Assembly (NCBI GenBank): GCA_946480925.1
Contig: CAMLLU010000017.1
Span: 24,767-88,766, forward strand
DNA length: 64,000 nt
Source: an uncultured Rivibacter sp.
Lineage (GTDB): Bacteria > Pseudomonadota > Gammaproteobacteria > Burkholderiales > Burkholderiaceae
Reading direction: 5' to 3'
The notes under the pieces were generated by a model that made no database searches, was not told the DNA's origin, and saw nothing but the letters and a program-made list of their open reading frames with translations. Each line of letters begins with the position of its first letter. The stretch's first letter is position 1. The translations under genes and the position numbers were made by a program. This document shows, in pieces, positions 20,126 through 28,668 of this stretch.

Positions 20126-21100
20126 ATGTCGTCCCAACACCCAACGAAGCGCCTGCTGGTCAGCGAAGTCGGCCCGCGCGACGGGCTGCAGAGCATCTCG
20201 CGCACCATGCCCACCGCGGCCAAGAAGGCCTGGATCAGCGCGCAGGCCGCCGCCGGCCTGCGGGAGATCGAGGTCTGCTCCTTCGTGCCGCCCAGGCTGC
20301 TGCCGCAGATGGCCGATGCCGCCGAGGTGGTGGCGCACGCGTTGTCGCTGCCGGGCCTGCGCGTGGCCGCGCTGGCGCCCAACCTGCGTGGCGCCGCATC
20401 GGCCTTCGAGGCCGGCGTGCACAAGGTCACGCTGCCCGTGTCGGTGACCGAAGCGCATTCGATGGCCAACGTGCGCAAGACGCATGCGCAGATGATCGAA
20501 GAGGTGCGCCAGGTGGTGGCGCTGCGCAACGAACGCTACCCGCACGTCGAGATCGAGGCCGGCCTGTCGGTGGCCTTCGGCTGCACCCTCGCCGGCGTGG
20601 TGACCGACGACGAGACCATGCGCATGGCCGCCACGATGGCCGCGCTGGGTGTCGACGAAGTAGGCCTCTCGGACACCAGCGGCTACGCGCAACCCATGCA
20701 GGTGCGGCGCCTGTTCAGGCGCCTGCATGCCGAGCTCGGCGCCAAGGCCGGCGGCGCGCACTTCCACAACACGCGCGGCCAGGGCCTCGCCAACGTGGTG
20801 GCCGCGCTCGACATGGGCGTGACCACCTTCGACGCGAGCCAGGGCGGTCTGGGCGGTTGCCCCCATGCCCCGGGCGCCACCGGCAACATCGTGACCGAAG
20901 ACCTCGTGTACCTGCTCGAGGCGATAGGCTGCGACACGGGCATCGACGTCGAACGGCTGCTCGATGCACGGCGCATCCTCGCCGAAGCGCTGCCCGGCGA
21001 GCCGCTGTACGGCCACATTCCCGATGCGGGCCTGCCCAAGGGCTTCGCGTATGCCGACGGCCGCACACCCGGTGAGACAGCCGGAGAGTCCTGCGCATGA
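20126..21100 (+). CDS. Hydroxymethylglutaryl-CoA lyase family protein
   Basis: This TIM-barrel lyase splits 3-hydroxy-3-methylglutaryl-CoA into acetyl-CoA and acetoacetate, or a close analogue such as citramalyl-CoA. The 324-residue product carries the N-terminal signature SEVGPRDGLQ (residues 13-22), the metal-binding GGAHFHNTRGQGLANVVAAL (HxH-type) and the active-site loop GGLGGCPHAPGATGNIVTED, whose Cys is essential in the family. Length is normal. The stop overlaps the next start as ATGA, so the CoA-transferase is translationally coupled. Paired with a CaiB/BaiF transferase, a route that activates a free dicarboxylic acid and then cleaves it is likely; HMG itself is a reasonable guess. 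Confidence 0.9.
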   Translation: MSSQHPTKRLLVSEVGPRDGLQSISRTMPTAAKKAWISAQAAAGLREIEVCSFVPPRLLPQMADAAEVVAHALSLPGLRVAALAPNLRGAASAFEAGVHKVTLPVSVTEAHSMANVRKTHAQMIEEVRQVVALRNERYPHVEIEAGLSVAFGCTLAGVVTDDETMRMAATMAALGVDEVGLSDTSGYAQPMQVRRLFRRLHAELGAKAGGAHFHNTRGQGLANVVAALDMGVTTFDASQGGLGGCPHAPGATGNIVTEDLVYLLEAIGCDTGIDVERLLDARRILAEALPGEPLYGHIPDAGLPKGFAYADGRTPGETAGESCA

Positions 21101-22317
21101 ACTCCGGCAAAAACGACACCCTGCCCTACGCAGGCACCCGCGTGGTCGAGTTCACGCACATGGTCATGGGCCCCACCTGCGGCATGATCCTCGGCGACCT
21201 GGGCGCCGAGGTCATCAAGGTCGAGCCGCTGGCCGGCGACAACACACGCCGGTTGCTCGGCTCCGGCGCGGGCTTCTTCCCCATGTTCAACCGCAACAAG
21301 AAAAGCCTGGCGGTGGACACCAAGGACCCGCGCGGCCGCGAGATCGTGCTCAAGCTCTGCGCGCGAGCCGACGTGTTCAGCGAGAACTTCAAGAGCGGCA
21401 CCATGGCCAGGCTGGGGCTCGACTACGCGTCGCTCGCCAAGCTCAACGAGCGCCTGGTCTACGTGTCGCACAAGGGCTTCCTGCCCGGCCCTTACGAGCA
21501 CCGCACCGCGCTCGACGAAGTGGTGCAGATGATGGGTGGCCTGGCCTACATGACCGGCCCCGAGGGCCGGCCGCTGCGCGCCGGCGCCTCGGTGAACGAC
21601 ATCATGGGTGGCATGTTCGGCGCCATCGGCGCGATGGCCGCGCTCGCCCAGCGCGAACGCACCGGCCGCGGCCAGGAAGTGCAGAGCGCGCTGTTCGAGA
21701 ACAACGTGTTCCTCGTGGCGCAGCACATGATGCAGTTCGCCGTCACCGGCCGCACCGCCGCGCCGATGCCAAGCCGCATCTCGGCCTGGGGCGTCTACGA
21801 CGTGTTCACCGTGAAGGACGGCGAAATGATCTTCCTGGCCGTCGTCTCCGACACGCAGTGGGCGCTGTTCTGCGACGCCTTCGGCTGGGCCGACCTGAAG
21901 GCCGATGCGCGGCTGGCCTCCAACAACCAGCGCGTGCAGTCACGCGAATGGCTGATACCGCTGCTGCGCCAGCGGCTGGCGTCGCGCAGCGCCGCAGACA
22001 TCTCCACCGTCTTCGAGGCTCAGGGCCTGCCCTACGCACCGATCACCAAACCGCAGGATCTCTTCGACGACCCGCACCTCAGCGCCACGGGCGGGCTGGT
22101 GCCGGTGTCCGTGCCGGCCGATGCCAGCGGCGCCGATCGGGTCTTCGAGACCCGCACGCCGCTGCTGCCGTTGTCGATGGGCGGGCAGCGGCTGCCGGTG
22201 CGCGCAGCGCCGCCTGCGGTCGGTGAACATACTGGTGATCTGCTCGCCTCACTGGGGTATCGGCCCGAAGAAGTAGCTGATCTGCGACGTGCTGGTGTTA
22301 TAGGCGGCACCGCATAA
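21097..22317 (+). CDS. CaiB/BaiF family CoA-transferase (type III)
   Basis: Family III CoA-transferases move CoA from a donor such as succinyl-CoA to an acid through an aspartyl-CoA intermediate. The 406-residue protein starts with the family core THMVMGPTCGMILGDLGAEV, has KVEPLAGDNTR and FNRNKKSLAVDTKDPRGRE, and the nucleophilic Asp is Asp168 in SVNDIMGG. The ATG overlaps the stop of the lyase gene by four bases. Human SUGCT, of the same family, uses 3-hydroxy-3-methylglutarate among its substrates, which fits the neighbouring lyase; the assignment here is inference. Confidence 0.92.
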   Translation: MNSGKNDTLPYAGTRVVEFTHMVMGPTCGMILGDLGAEVIKVEPLAGDNTRRLLGSGAGFFPMFNRNKKSLAVDTKDPRGREIVLKLCARADVFSENFKSGTMARLGLDYASLAKLNERLVYVSHKGFLPGPYEHRTALDEVVQMMGGLAYMTGPEGRPLRAGASVNDIMGGMFGAIGAMAALAQRERTGRGQEVQSALFENNVFLVAQHMMQFAVTGRTAAPMPSRISAWGVYDVFTVKDGEMIFLAVVSDTQWALFCDAFGWADLKADARLASNNQRVQSREWLIPLLRQRLASRSAADISTVFEAQGLPYAPITKPQDLFDDPHLSATGGLVPVSVPADASGADRVFETRTPLLPLSMGGQRLPVRAAPPAVGEHTGDLLASLGYRPEEVADLRRAGVIGGTA

Positions 22318-22602
22318 AACTGTGCGGCCACCCGATGTGGGGATAGCTGGTAGCCGCAATGGCGCGCTAGATTCGCCGCCGCTGGTCCACTCCGGGCCAC
22401 GTACGGCATCGCAGGCGAAGAAAAAATGATCACTAGAGTGTGGAGGCAGTTGAAGCGTTGGCGGAGGATTCAACTGGGGCCTTTGGCCTTTTTGTTCAAA
22501 GTCCAGCGGGCAGTCCGGGTCTCAGCCATTTCACGGCGGCGAATCCATTCCGCAAGGGCCAGGCACCAGAGTTGGTCCGCCCCGCACGCAAGCGCCCATG
22601 CA

Positions 22603-23328
22603 GTGCGCAACGAATCACCTCGTCGGCAAATCGCACTCATCGTCGGCGTCGGCCCAGGTCTCGGCTACGCCATGGCATGGCGCTTTGCCAGAGATGGAAT
22701 GGCAGTAATACTGGCATCTCGTGATGCGGAGCGCCTAGACGTACTCGCCGAGGAAATCGCCCGTGAGGGGGGCGCGGCATTTGCATACGGGTGTGATGCG
22801 ACACACGAAGCGTCGCTGGCGAAGCTGATGCGCGTGGTCGTCACCAATCATGGAGTGCCTGACCTTGTTGTCTACTCTTTGCAGTACTTCGCGCCCGGTT
22901 ATGCAGTGGATGTCGAACTGAGCGCCTTTGAAGAAGCATGGAAGCACAACTGCCTGGGTGCTTTTCTCGTTGCGAGAGAAGCAGCGAGGGCAATGCTTCC
23001 GAAGGAGCGCGGCACCATCGTGCTGGTAGGTTCGACGTCATCATTGATCGGTCGTGCCGGCCACTTGAACTTGGCCGTCGGCAAATTCGGCCAGCGTGCC
23101 ATTTCTCAGGTTCTGGCCAGGGAGTTGTGGCCAAAGGGAATTCATGTCGCGCACGTGGTCATCGACGCAGACATCTACGAAGGTGAACTGCGGGACGATG
23201 GTGGACCGCAGTCTCAACCCATCGACATCGCAGACATCGTCCTCGGGGTACACAAGCAGCCCAGGAGCGCTTGGACTAGCGAGATTGACGTGCGGCCGTC
23301 CGGCGAGCGCTTCTGGGAGCACTGCTGA
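22603..23328 (+). CDS. Short-chain dehydrogenase/reductase-like protein without the catalytic Tyr
   Basis: The 241-residue protein has an SDR Rossmann fold: the cofactor loop VGVGPGLGYAMAWRFA near residue 13, DATHEASL, the Ser of VLVGSTSSLIGRAG, and a helix with LAVGKFGQRAISQVLARELW. The usual YxxxK reads LAVGK, so the catalytic Tyr is replaced by Leu while the Lys is kept. Relatives with the ending KGIHVAHVVIDADI share this change, so it is likely a real subfamily and not a broken gene. No Shine-Dalgarno is visible. I chose the GTG at 22603 because the family starts just before the Rossmann loop; the frame is open back to an ATG at 22426, which would add 59 basic residues. Upstream of 22603 is 285 bases with no other gene. 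Confidence 0.7.
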   Translation: MRNESPRRQIALIVGVGPGLGYAMAWRFARDGMAVILASRDAERLDVLAEEIAREGGAAFAYGCDATHEASLAKLMRVVVTNHGVPDLVVYSLQYFAPGYAVDVELSAFEEAWKHNCLGAFLVAREAARAMLPKERGTIVLVGSTSSLIGRAGHLNLAVGKFGQRAISQVLARELWPKGIHVAHVVIDADIYEGELRDDGGPQSQPIDIADIVLGVHKQPRSAWTSEIDVRPSGERFWEHC

Positions 23329-23405
23329 TCTGTCTGTCGTGAGTCACCCCAAGTCAATGAAGCACCACCGCAATGTAGTTGTGCCCTTTCTCTGAGGGAG
23401 TTTCT

Positions 23406-24020
23406 TCAAGACAACTCCTCCAACACCTTCGTCACCGCCCGCACCAGCCGCCCCGCAGGCGTCGTGAGTTCTGCAAGCTGGTCTGCCCGGCCCTCTTCCA
23501 CGGCCTGCAGCACCAGCTCGTTGATGCCGCCCACGATGCCCATCGCCATCTCGCCCACGAGCTTGTTCGTGCGGGCTCGGCGCGGCTGGCTGGCATAGAC
23601 CACTTCGACGATGAAGTCGGCCAGCGCCTGGTTCACGCGGCGCCTGGCCGCCAGGCCCTCGGGGCCCAGCCCCAGGATCTCGATGAACAGCGTGCGCAGC
23701 AGCACGGGGTTGCTGGCCAGCGTTTCGAAGTAGGCGCGCAGCGTCTGCTCCACCTGTTCGTGCCAGTCCTGCTCGCGGTCGAGCGACTGCTTGAGCACCT
23801 TGATGGCCTGGTGGCTGGCGGCTTCGTACAGCGCGATGAGGCATTGCGCCTTGCCGTCGAAGTGCTCGTAGAACGTGCGCCTGGAAACGCGCGCCAGCGC
23901 GGCGATGTCACCGATGGTCGTGTCTGCGTAGCCCTTGCCGGCCACGGCGTGCGACATGGCCTCGAGCAGGCGCTGGCGGTGTTCTGGCAGGGCTTGCGGC
24001 TCGCTGTGCGTTTCACTCAT
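23406..24020 (-). CDS. TetR/AcrR family transcriptional regulator
   Basis: The 204-residue product has an N-terminal helix-turn-helix (RQRLLEAMSHAVAGKGYADTT, then IGDIAALARVSRRTFYEHFDGKAQ) and an all-helical ligand-binding domain. The ATG at 24020 begins MSETHSEPQALPEH and is preferred over the open frame back to 24086, which would cross the operator. It is divergent from a COG3687 metal-dependent hydrolase, an arrangement seen often in proteobacteria, and the 119-base gap is full of GGTACC sites. It probably represses both genes. The C-terminal part differs from well-known members, so the ligand cannot be named. Confidence 0.92.
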   Translation of the reverse strand: MSETHSEPQALPEHRQRLLEAMSHAVAGKGYADTTIGDIAALARVSRRTFYEHFDGKAQCLIALYEAASHQAIKVLKQSLDREQDWHEQVEQTLRAYFETLASNPVLLRTLFIEILGLGPEGLAARRRVNQALADFIVEVVYASQPRRARTNKLVGEMAMGIVGGINELVLQAVEEGRADQLAELTTPAGRLVRAVTKVLEELS

Positions 24021-24055
24021 GGGCGCGGCGGCTCCTAGTTGGCGGCTCCTGAATT

Positions 24056-24124
24056 GGTACTTGACAGTACCACAGCACGGCGGCACATTGCCCCATCGGT
24101 ACCGATGGGTACCAGAACGGTACC
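24056..24124. promoter_or_regulatory. Operator region: GGTAC inverted repeat plus three phased GGTACC palindromes
   Basis: An inverted repeat GGTAC-N6-GTACC spans 24056-24071 and includes a TTGACA (24061-24066 region) that could act as a -35. Three GGTACC palindromes follow at 24098-24103, 24108-24113 and 24119-24124, one helical turn apart. The last one lies 15 bases before the hydrolase start, so a bound repressor would cover the start region. Confidence 0.65.
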
Positions 24125-24139
24125 AACGAGGAGATTGCC

Positions 24140-24967
24140 GTGACCGAGCTCGTCGTGCGCCGCTTGCTGATCGACCTGTCGAGCGAGTTTCCGCGCCGCT
24201 GGTTCGCGGGCGACGCTTTCAAGACCGCCCTGTTCAACGCACTGTCGATGAGCTTTCCGGTGGGCGAGCAGTTCTTCATCGACTCGGTGCGCAACGGTTT
24301 CAAGGCCTTGCCGGCCGATCGGCAGGCGCAGTTCGGCGGCGAAGTGCAGGGCTTCGTGGGCCAGGAGGCTACGCACCGGCGCATCCACGGCCTCTTCAAC
24401 GACCAGCTCGAGCGGCAGGGCTTCGTCAACGCCTGGGGCCCTCGCGCGACACGGCGCATCGCCAGGCTGCAAGGCACCGACGTGCGCCATGCGCTGGCCA
24501 TTACCGCGGCGTATGAACACTTCACTGCCATCTTCGCCGAGTGGATGCTGGCGCAGGCCGACCGGCTGACAGTGGTGGAGCCGCGGCTGGCGGCCATGTG
24601 GCTGTGGCACGCGTGCGAAGAGTCCGAACACAAGAGCACCGCGTTCGACCTCTACGTGGCGCTGCGCGGCAACCACGCCTGGCGCGTGCGCTGGATGCGC
24701 GTGGTGACGCTGTTCTTCACGATCGACCTGCTGCGCCAGACCACCAACAACCTGTGGCGCGACGGCCAGCTCCTGCGCTGGGGCACGTGGCGCAGCGCCG
24801 CGGCGTTCTTCTTCGGCCGGCACGGGCTGGTGCGTGAATGCTTCGGCCCGTGGCGCGCCTACTTCGCGCAGGGTTTCCACCCGCGCCAGCAGCACAGCAC
24901 GCGCGCCTCGCAGTGGCTGGCCGAGCATGGCGATCTCTACACCGTGGTCGGGCAGGCGAGCCGCTGA
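24140..24967 (+). CDS. Metal-dependent hydrolase, COG3687 family
   Basis: The 275-residue protein belongs to the predicted metal-dependent hydrolases of COG3687 (PF10118), a diiron-like helical fold. Metal-ligand candidates are visible as QEATHRRIHGLF (about 74-85), AAYEHFTAIFAEWML (about 119-133) and LWHACEESEHKSTAFDLYVA (about 154-173), giving paired Glu and His residues on four helices. The start is the GTG at 24140, 7 bases after a GAGGAG site. No catalytic reaction is established for the family. The gene is divergent from the TetR regulator and is probably repressed by it. Confidence 0.85.
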   Translation: MTELVVRRLLIDLSSEFPRRWFAGDAFKTALFNALSMSFPVGEQFFIDSVRNGFKALPADRQAQFGGEVQGFVGQEATHRRIHGLFNDQLERQGFVNAWGPRATRRIARLQGTDVRHALAITAAYEHFTAIFAEWMLAQADRLTVVEPRLAAMWLWHACEESEHKSTAFDLYVALRGNHAWRVRWMRVVTLFFTIDLLRQTTNNLWRDGQLLRWGTWRSAAAFFFGRHGLVRECFGPWRAYFAQGFHPRQQHSTRASQWLAEHGDLYTVVGQASR

Positions 24968-25124
24968 ATCCTTTTTGCCGAACAGTCCTGTCAGGATTTT
25001 TCGGTGTGTGTCTTTTGCTGCAGTTCGCAGGTATGCAGCTTGCCGTTCCAAGGCACTGGCGCTTCGTTGGAAGACGCCAGAACAGCACATGCATGCACAC
25101 ACTGAGGCGACAGAAAGGACAGTC

Positions 25125-26144
25125 ATGAATCCGTACAGCAACTATGGAAACGGCGGCCGTCGCGGTGGCCAGGACGATGAGCGACGCTACGGCATGGAAG
25201 GCCAGCGCGGCGATCGCTGGCAGGGCCGGCAAGAGAGCGAACGCTATGGCCAAGGTGGCGGGCGCGAGCAGGAATACGCGCGCGGCTACGGCGGTGCCGA
25301 AGACTGGCGCGCCGGCGGCTGGAGCGGCGGCGAAGGCCGCGACCGCGAATACGGCGGCGGCCAGCAGCAGGGCTACAGCGGCGATTACTACACCGGGCGT
25401 CGCGAATTCCTCGAACCCGGGCGTGAGTGGAGTTCGCAACGGGGCTATGGCGGCCAGGGCGACTATGGCCAGGGCGGTTACAGCGCCAGCCAGGGCGGCT
25501 TCGGCGGTCAAGGCGGGTATGGCGCGCAAGGCGGCTATGGCAGCGGCCAGGAGCGCTCGTGGAGCGGCCAAAGCGAACAGGGCTTTGGCGGCAGCCAGGG
25601 CGGTTACGGCGGCTATGGTGGCGGCCGGCAGGAAGCCTATGGCGGCAGCCAGGGTGGCTACAGCGGCTATGGCGGCCCCAGGGGCGGGCGCTATCAGCAA
25701 GGCGGCGGCTATGGTGGCTATGGCGAAGACCAGGGCCGCGAATCGCAATGGGGCCGCGGCTACGAACGCGACCGCGAACGGCAGCAGCACTTCGACCCCG
25801 ACTACCACCAGTGGCGCAGCGAGCAGATGCGCACGCTCGACAACGACTACAACGAGTGGCGGCAGGAGCGCTACAAGAAGTTCTCCGACGAGTTCGACCA
25901 GTGGCGCAACCAGCGCCAGCGCGGCGGCGGCATGGGTTCGCAGGGCTCCAGCGGCATGGGCGGCAGCAGCGGCGCAGGCAGCCTGGGCGCTGCGGGCAGC
26001 ACCAGCGGCACGGGCAGCACCGGCTCTTACAGCGGCAGCGAGTCCGACACCGGCAAGTCGTCCACCAGCATCGGCACGAGCGGCTCCTCTTCGACGGGCT
26101 CTTCGGGCTCCACGTCGTCTTCGTCGGGCCGCAGCAAGAGCTGA
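25125..26144 (+). CDS. Low-complexity Gly/Tyr/Gln/Ser protein with conserved aromatic C-terminal segment
   Basis: The 339-residue product is built almost only of Gly, Tyr, Gln, Ser, Arg, Asp and Glu. Residues 1-110 are rich in charged GRDRE-type runs. Residues about 100-205 contain repeated GGYG, GYGG and GQGGY units. A conserved ordered stretch follows at about 222-265 with DYHQWRSEQMRTLDNDYNEW and a second YKKFSDEFDQWRNQRQ. The rest is Gly/Ser with a final SS-rich tail. There is no signal peptide or membrane helix. Similar Trp-containing C-terminal segments occur in Burkholderiales cytoplasmic proteins of unknown role. The composition is like prion-like condensate-forming proteins, which is inference. 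The ATG at 25125 follows AAAGGA; the frame opens at 24834 only because the GC-rich DNA lacks stops. Confidence 0.75.
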   Translation: MNPYSNYGNGGRRGGQDDERRYGMEGQRGDRWQGRQESERYGQGGGREQEYARGYGGAEDWRAGGWSGGEGRDREYGGGQQQGYSGDYYTGRREFLEPGREWSSQRGYGGQGDYGQGGYSASQGGFGGQGGYGAQGGYGSGQERSWSGQSEQGFGGSQGGYGGYGGGRQEAYGGSQGGYSGYGGPRGGRYQQGGGYGGYGEDQGRESQWGRGYERDRERQQHFDPDYHQWRSEQMRTLDNDYNEWRQERYKKFSDEFDQWRNQRQRGGGMGSQGSSGMGGSSGAGSLGAAGSTSGTGSTGSYSGSESDTGKSSTSIGTSGSSSTGSSGSTSSSSGRSKS

Positions 26145-26213
26145 GCCGTCGATCGGCAAAGCGGCAGGCTGAGCCAACAGGTCTGCCGCAACAACGGGAA
26201 GACAACGAGAAGG

Positions 26214-26245
26214 GAAGAAGGGCGCCGAGGCGCCCTTCTTCTTTT
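26214..26245 (+). terminator. Strong rho-independent terminator
   Basis: A perfect 12-bp stem GAAGAAGGGCGC / GCGCCCTTCTTC (26214-26225 with 26230-26241) with a four-base loop is followed by TTTT. It ends the low-complexity gene about 70 bases after its stop and stands between two genes that converge. Confidence 0.9.
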
Positions 26246-26285
26246 CCCTGCGCCGCTGACCTCACCAACGGCCCGGAGCATCCGG

Positions 26286-27659
26286 TCAATCCGCGCCGCC
26301 CATCACCTCCACTGCCGGCTGCAGCGCGCCTTCGGGCCGGCCGATCTGCACGACACGCAAGCCGTGGCGAGACCAGCGCAAGGCATCGACCACGTTGCGG
26401 CCGTCGAACACCACCTGGTCGGTGAGCTGCAACGCCACCTTGGCCGCATCCATTTCGGCAAACTCAGGCCACTCGGTGCAGATGGCCAGCGCATCGGCCT
26501 GCGACAGCGCGGCTTCGGCGCTGGCACACCACGTGACGGCGCTGCTGTGGCCGAGCACCGCCACGGCCTTGGGCGTGGCCACCGGGTCGTAGGCCCGCAC
26601 CTCGGCACCGGCGCCGATGAGCTGGCGCAGCAGCACGAGGCTGGGTGCCTCTCGCAGGTCGTCGGTGCCGGGCTTGAAGGCCAGCCCCCACACAGCGATG
26701 CGCTTGCCACGCAAACCGTCGGGGCTGCCATAGAAGTGGCTCAGCTTTTCAAAGAGGCAGCGGCGCTGGCGTTCATTGACCTGGTCCACCGCCTGCAGCA
26801 GCCGCGCGGGCAGGCCCAGGTCAGCGGCCATGCGGATCATGGCCTTCACGTCCTTCGGAAAGCACGAGCCGCCGTAGCCGATGCCCGCATGCAGGAAGTG
26901 CGGGCCGATGCGCCGGTCGAGCCCCACGCCCTTGGCCACCTGCTCCACGTCGGCACCCATGAGCTCGGCCAACGAGGCCACTTCGTTGATGAGGCTGATG
27001 CGTGCAGCCAGCATCACGTTGGCGGTGTACTTGGTGAGTTCGGCGCTGCGCGTGTCCATCACCAGCAGCGGGTGGCCGCGCTCCAGCAGCGGCGCATACA
27101 ACGCATGCATCAACTCGGCATCGGCGCGCTGCGCCACACCCACGATGATGCGGTCGGGGTCCAGGAAGTCGGCCACCGCGCGGCCTTCGCGCAGGAATTC
27201 GGGGTTGCTCACCACCGGCACGTGCAGCGCGAGCCCGCGCTGGTGCAGCTGCTCCTCGAGCGCGGCCTGCAGCCGCTCGCAGGTGCCCACCGGCACGGTG
27301 GACTTCACCGCCACCACCGCCGACTGCTCGAGCAGCTGGCCGATGGCATGGACGGCCTTCTTCACCGCACCCAGCTCCGCATCGCCGTTCTGGCCCTGCG
27401 GCGTGCCTACCGCGAGTATCACCACGTCGCAGCTTTGCAGCGCGAGCGAGAGGTCCACCGTGAAGCCGAGCTGGCCGCGCGCCTGGTGCACGGCGATCAA
27501 TGCGTCGAGCTCGGGTTCGAAGAACGGCACCTCGTTCTGCATGAGCAGGCGCACGCGCTGTGGGTCGATGTCGTAGCCCATCACGCTGTGGCCGAGCTCG
27601 GCCAGGCAGGCCGCGGTGGACAGCCCCACATACCCCAGACCCAGAACGGCGACTTGCAT
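26286..27659 (-). CDS. ugd: UDP-glucose 6-dehydrogenase
   Basis: Ugd oxidises UDP-glucose twice with NAD+ to UDP-glucuronate, a precursor of surface sugars, in the cytoplasm. The 457-residue product has the NAD loop GLGYVGLS (residues 7-14), the catalytic Cys in GYGGSCFPKD (about residue 265), KSTVPVGT and NPEFLREGRAVADFL, and the C-terminal UDP-binding domain with GLAFKPGTDDLREAPS. Length is normal. The true start is the ATG at 27659; the track frame runs on to 27881 into the next gene. Together with the gene upstream on the same strand, 10 bases away, it makes UDP-glucuronate and then UDP-xylose. Confidence 0.95.
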   Translation of the reverse strand: MQVAVLGLGYVGLSTAACLAELGHSVMGYDIDPQRVRLLMQNEVPFFEPELDALIAVHQARGQLGFTVDLSLALQSCDVVILAVGTPQGQNGDAELGAVKKAVHAIGQLLEQSAVVAVKSTVPVGTCERLQAALEEQLHQRGLALHVPVVSNPEFLREGRAVADFLDPDRIIVGVAQRADAELMHALYAPLLERGHPLLVMDTRSAELTKYTANVMLAARISLINEVASLAELMGADVEQVAKGVGLDRRIGPHFLHAGIGYGGSCFPKDVKAMIRMAADLGLPARLLQAVDQVNERQRRCLFEKLSHFYGSPDGLRGKRIAVWGLAFKPGTDDLREAPSLVLLRQLIGAGAEVRAYDPVATPKAVAVLGHSSAVTWCASAEAALSQADALAICTEWPEFAEMDAAKVALQLTDQVVFDGRNVVDALRWSRHGLRVVQIGRPEGALQPAVEVMGGAD

Positions 27660-27669
27660 GATGGCGAGC

Positions 27670-28605
27670 TCAGTGAAGAAGGTGGCGGAAGTAGTCGATG
27701 GTTTCGCGCAAGCCGTCTTCGAGCCGCACCTTCGGCGCCCAGCCGAGCTGGCGGGTCGCATGACGGATGTCGGGGCAGCGCAGCTTCGGATCGTCGGCCG
27801 GCAGCGCCTGGAACACGATGCGCGAGCGGCTGCCGGTGAGCCGCAACACCAGCTCGGCCAGCTCGAGGATGGGCCGGCCATCGGGGTTGCCCAGGTTCAG
27901 CGGACCTTCGATGTCGGCGTCCATGAGGTGCAGCGCGCCTTCGATCAGGTCGTCCACGAAGCAGAAGCTGCGCGTCTGCTCGCCGGTGCCGTAGACCGTG
28001 AGGTCTTCGCCGCGCAGCGCCTGGCAGATGAAGTTGCTCACCACGCGGCCGTCACCCGGCGCGAGGCGCGGGCCGTAGGTGTTGAAGATGCGCGCGATGC
28101 GCACTGCCACGCCGCGCTGCAGGTGGTAGGCGAAGCACAGCGTCTCCGCGCAGCGCTTGCCTTCGTCGTAGCACGCACGCGGGCCCAGCGGGTTCACGTT
28201 GCCGCGGTAGTTCTCGCTTTGCGGCGTGACCTGCGGGTCGCCGTACACCTCGCTGGTGGAGGCCTGGAAGAAACGCGCGCCGCGGCGCTGTGCGAGTTCG
28301 AGCATGTGGTGCACGCCCAGCACGCTGGTGAGCGTGGTGTGCACCGGGTCGCGCTGGTAGTGCAGCGGGCTTGCGGGGCAGGCGAAGTTGAAGATGCCGT
28401 CCACGTCTTCGTCGAACGGCTGCACCACGTCGTGCTGCGTGAGGTGGAAGTGCGGCTTGCGCAGCAGGTGCTCCACGTTGGCCCGCGAGCCGGTGGAGAA
28501 GTTGTCGATGACCAGCACGTCGTGCCCGGCGGCCAGCAGACGATCGCACAGGTGGCTGCCCAGAAAGCCGGCCCCACCGGCCACCAGCACCCGTTTTGTC
28601 GGCAT
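27670..28605 (-). CDS. UDP-glucuronate decarboxylase (UDP-xylose synthase) / NAD-dependent epimerase family
   Basis: The 311-residue protein is an extended SDR with the loop [21 protein letters not shown] at the N-terminus, the YxxxK motif as YDEGKR (about 143-148), and the UXS-type segments [30 protein letters not shown] and [11 protein letters not shown]. These fit UDP-glucuronate decarboxylase, which gives UDP-xylose and CO2, better than a 4-epimerase. The ATG at 28605 has a GAGGAG site 4 bases upstream. It precedes ugd by 10 bases, so both are likely one operon, here producing UDP-xylose. A 92-bp imperfect hairpin lies upstream at 28669-28760. Confidence 0.88.
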   Translation of the reverse strand: MPTKRVLVAGGAGFLGSHLCDRLLAAGHDVLVIDNFSTGSRANVEHLLRKPHFHLTQHDVVQPFDEDVDGIFNFACPASPLHYQRDPVHTTLTSVLGVHHMLELAQRRGARFFQASTSEVYGDPQVTPQSENYRGNVNPLGPRACYDEGKRCAETLCFAYHLQRGVAVRIARIFNTYGPRLAPGDGRVVSNFICQALRGEDLTVYGTGEQTRSFCFVDDLIEGALHLMDADIEGPLNLGNPDGRPILELAELVLRLTGSRSRIVFQALPADDPKLRCPDIRHATRQLGWAPKVRLEDGLRETIDYFRHLLH

Positions 28606-28668
28606 GGCATCTCCTCTTGTCGGTGACCTCGAAGAGCAAGCAGCGTTCCCTGGCTGGCTTTCGGGCTC

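Noticed and set aside
25440..25700. Possible tandem DNA repeat or CRISPR-like array in the GGYG region
   Set aside because: The units differ in length and sequence at DNA level and encode a protein repeat; there is no spacer structure.
25427..26425. Alternative frames of the low-complexity gene (about 330-340 codons on both strands)
   Set aside because: The repeats give open frames in all phases; only the frame from 25125 has a ribosome site and conserved ordered segment.
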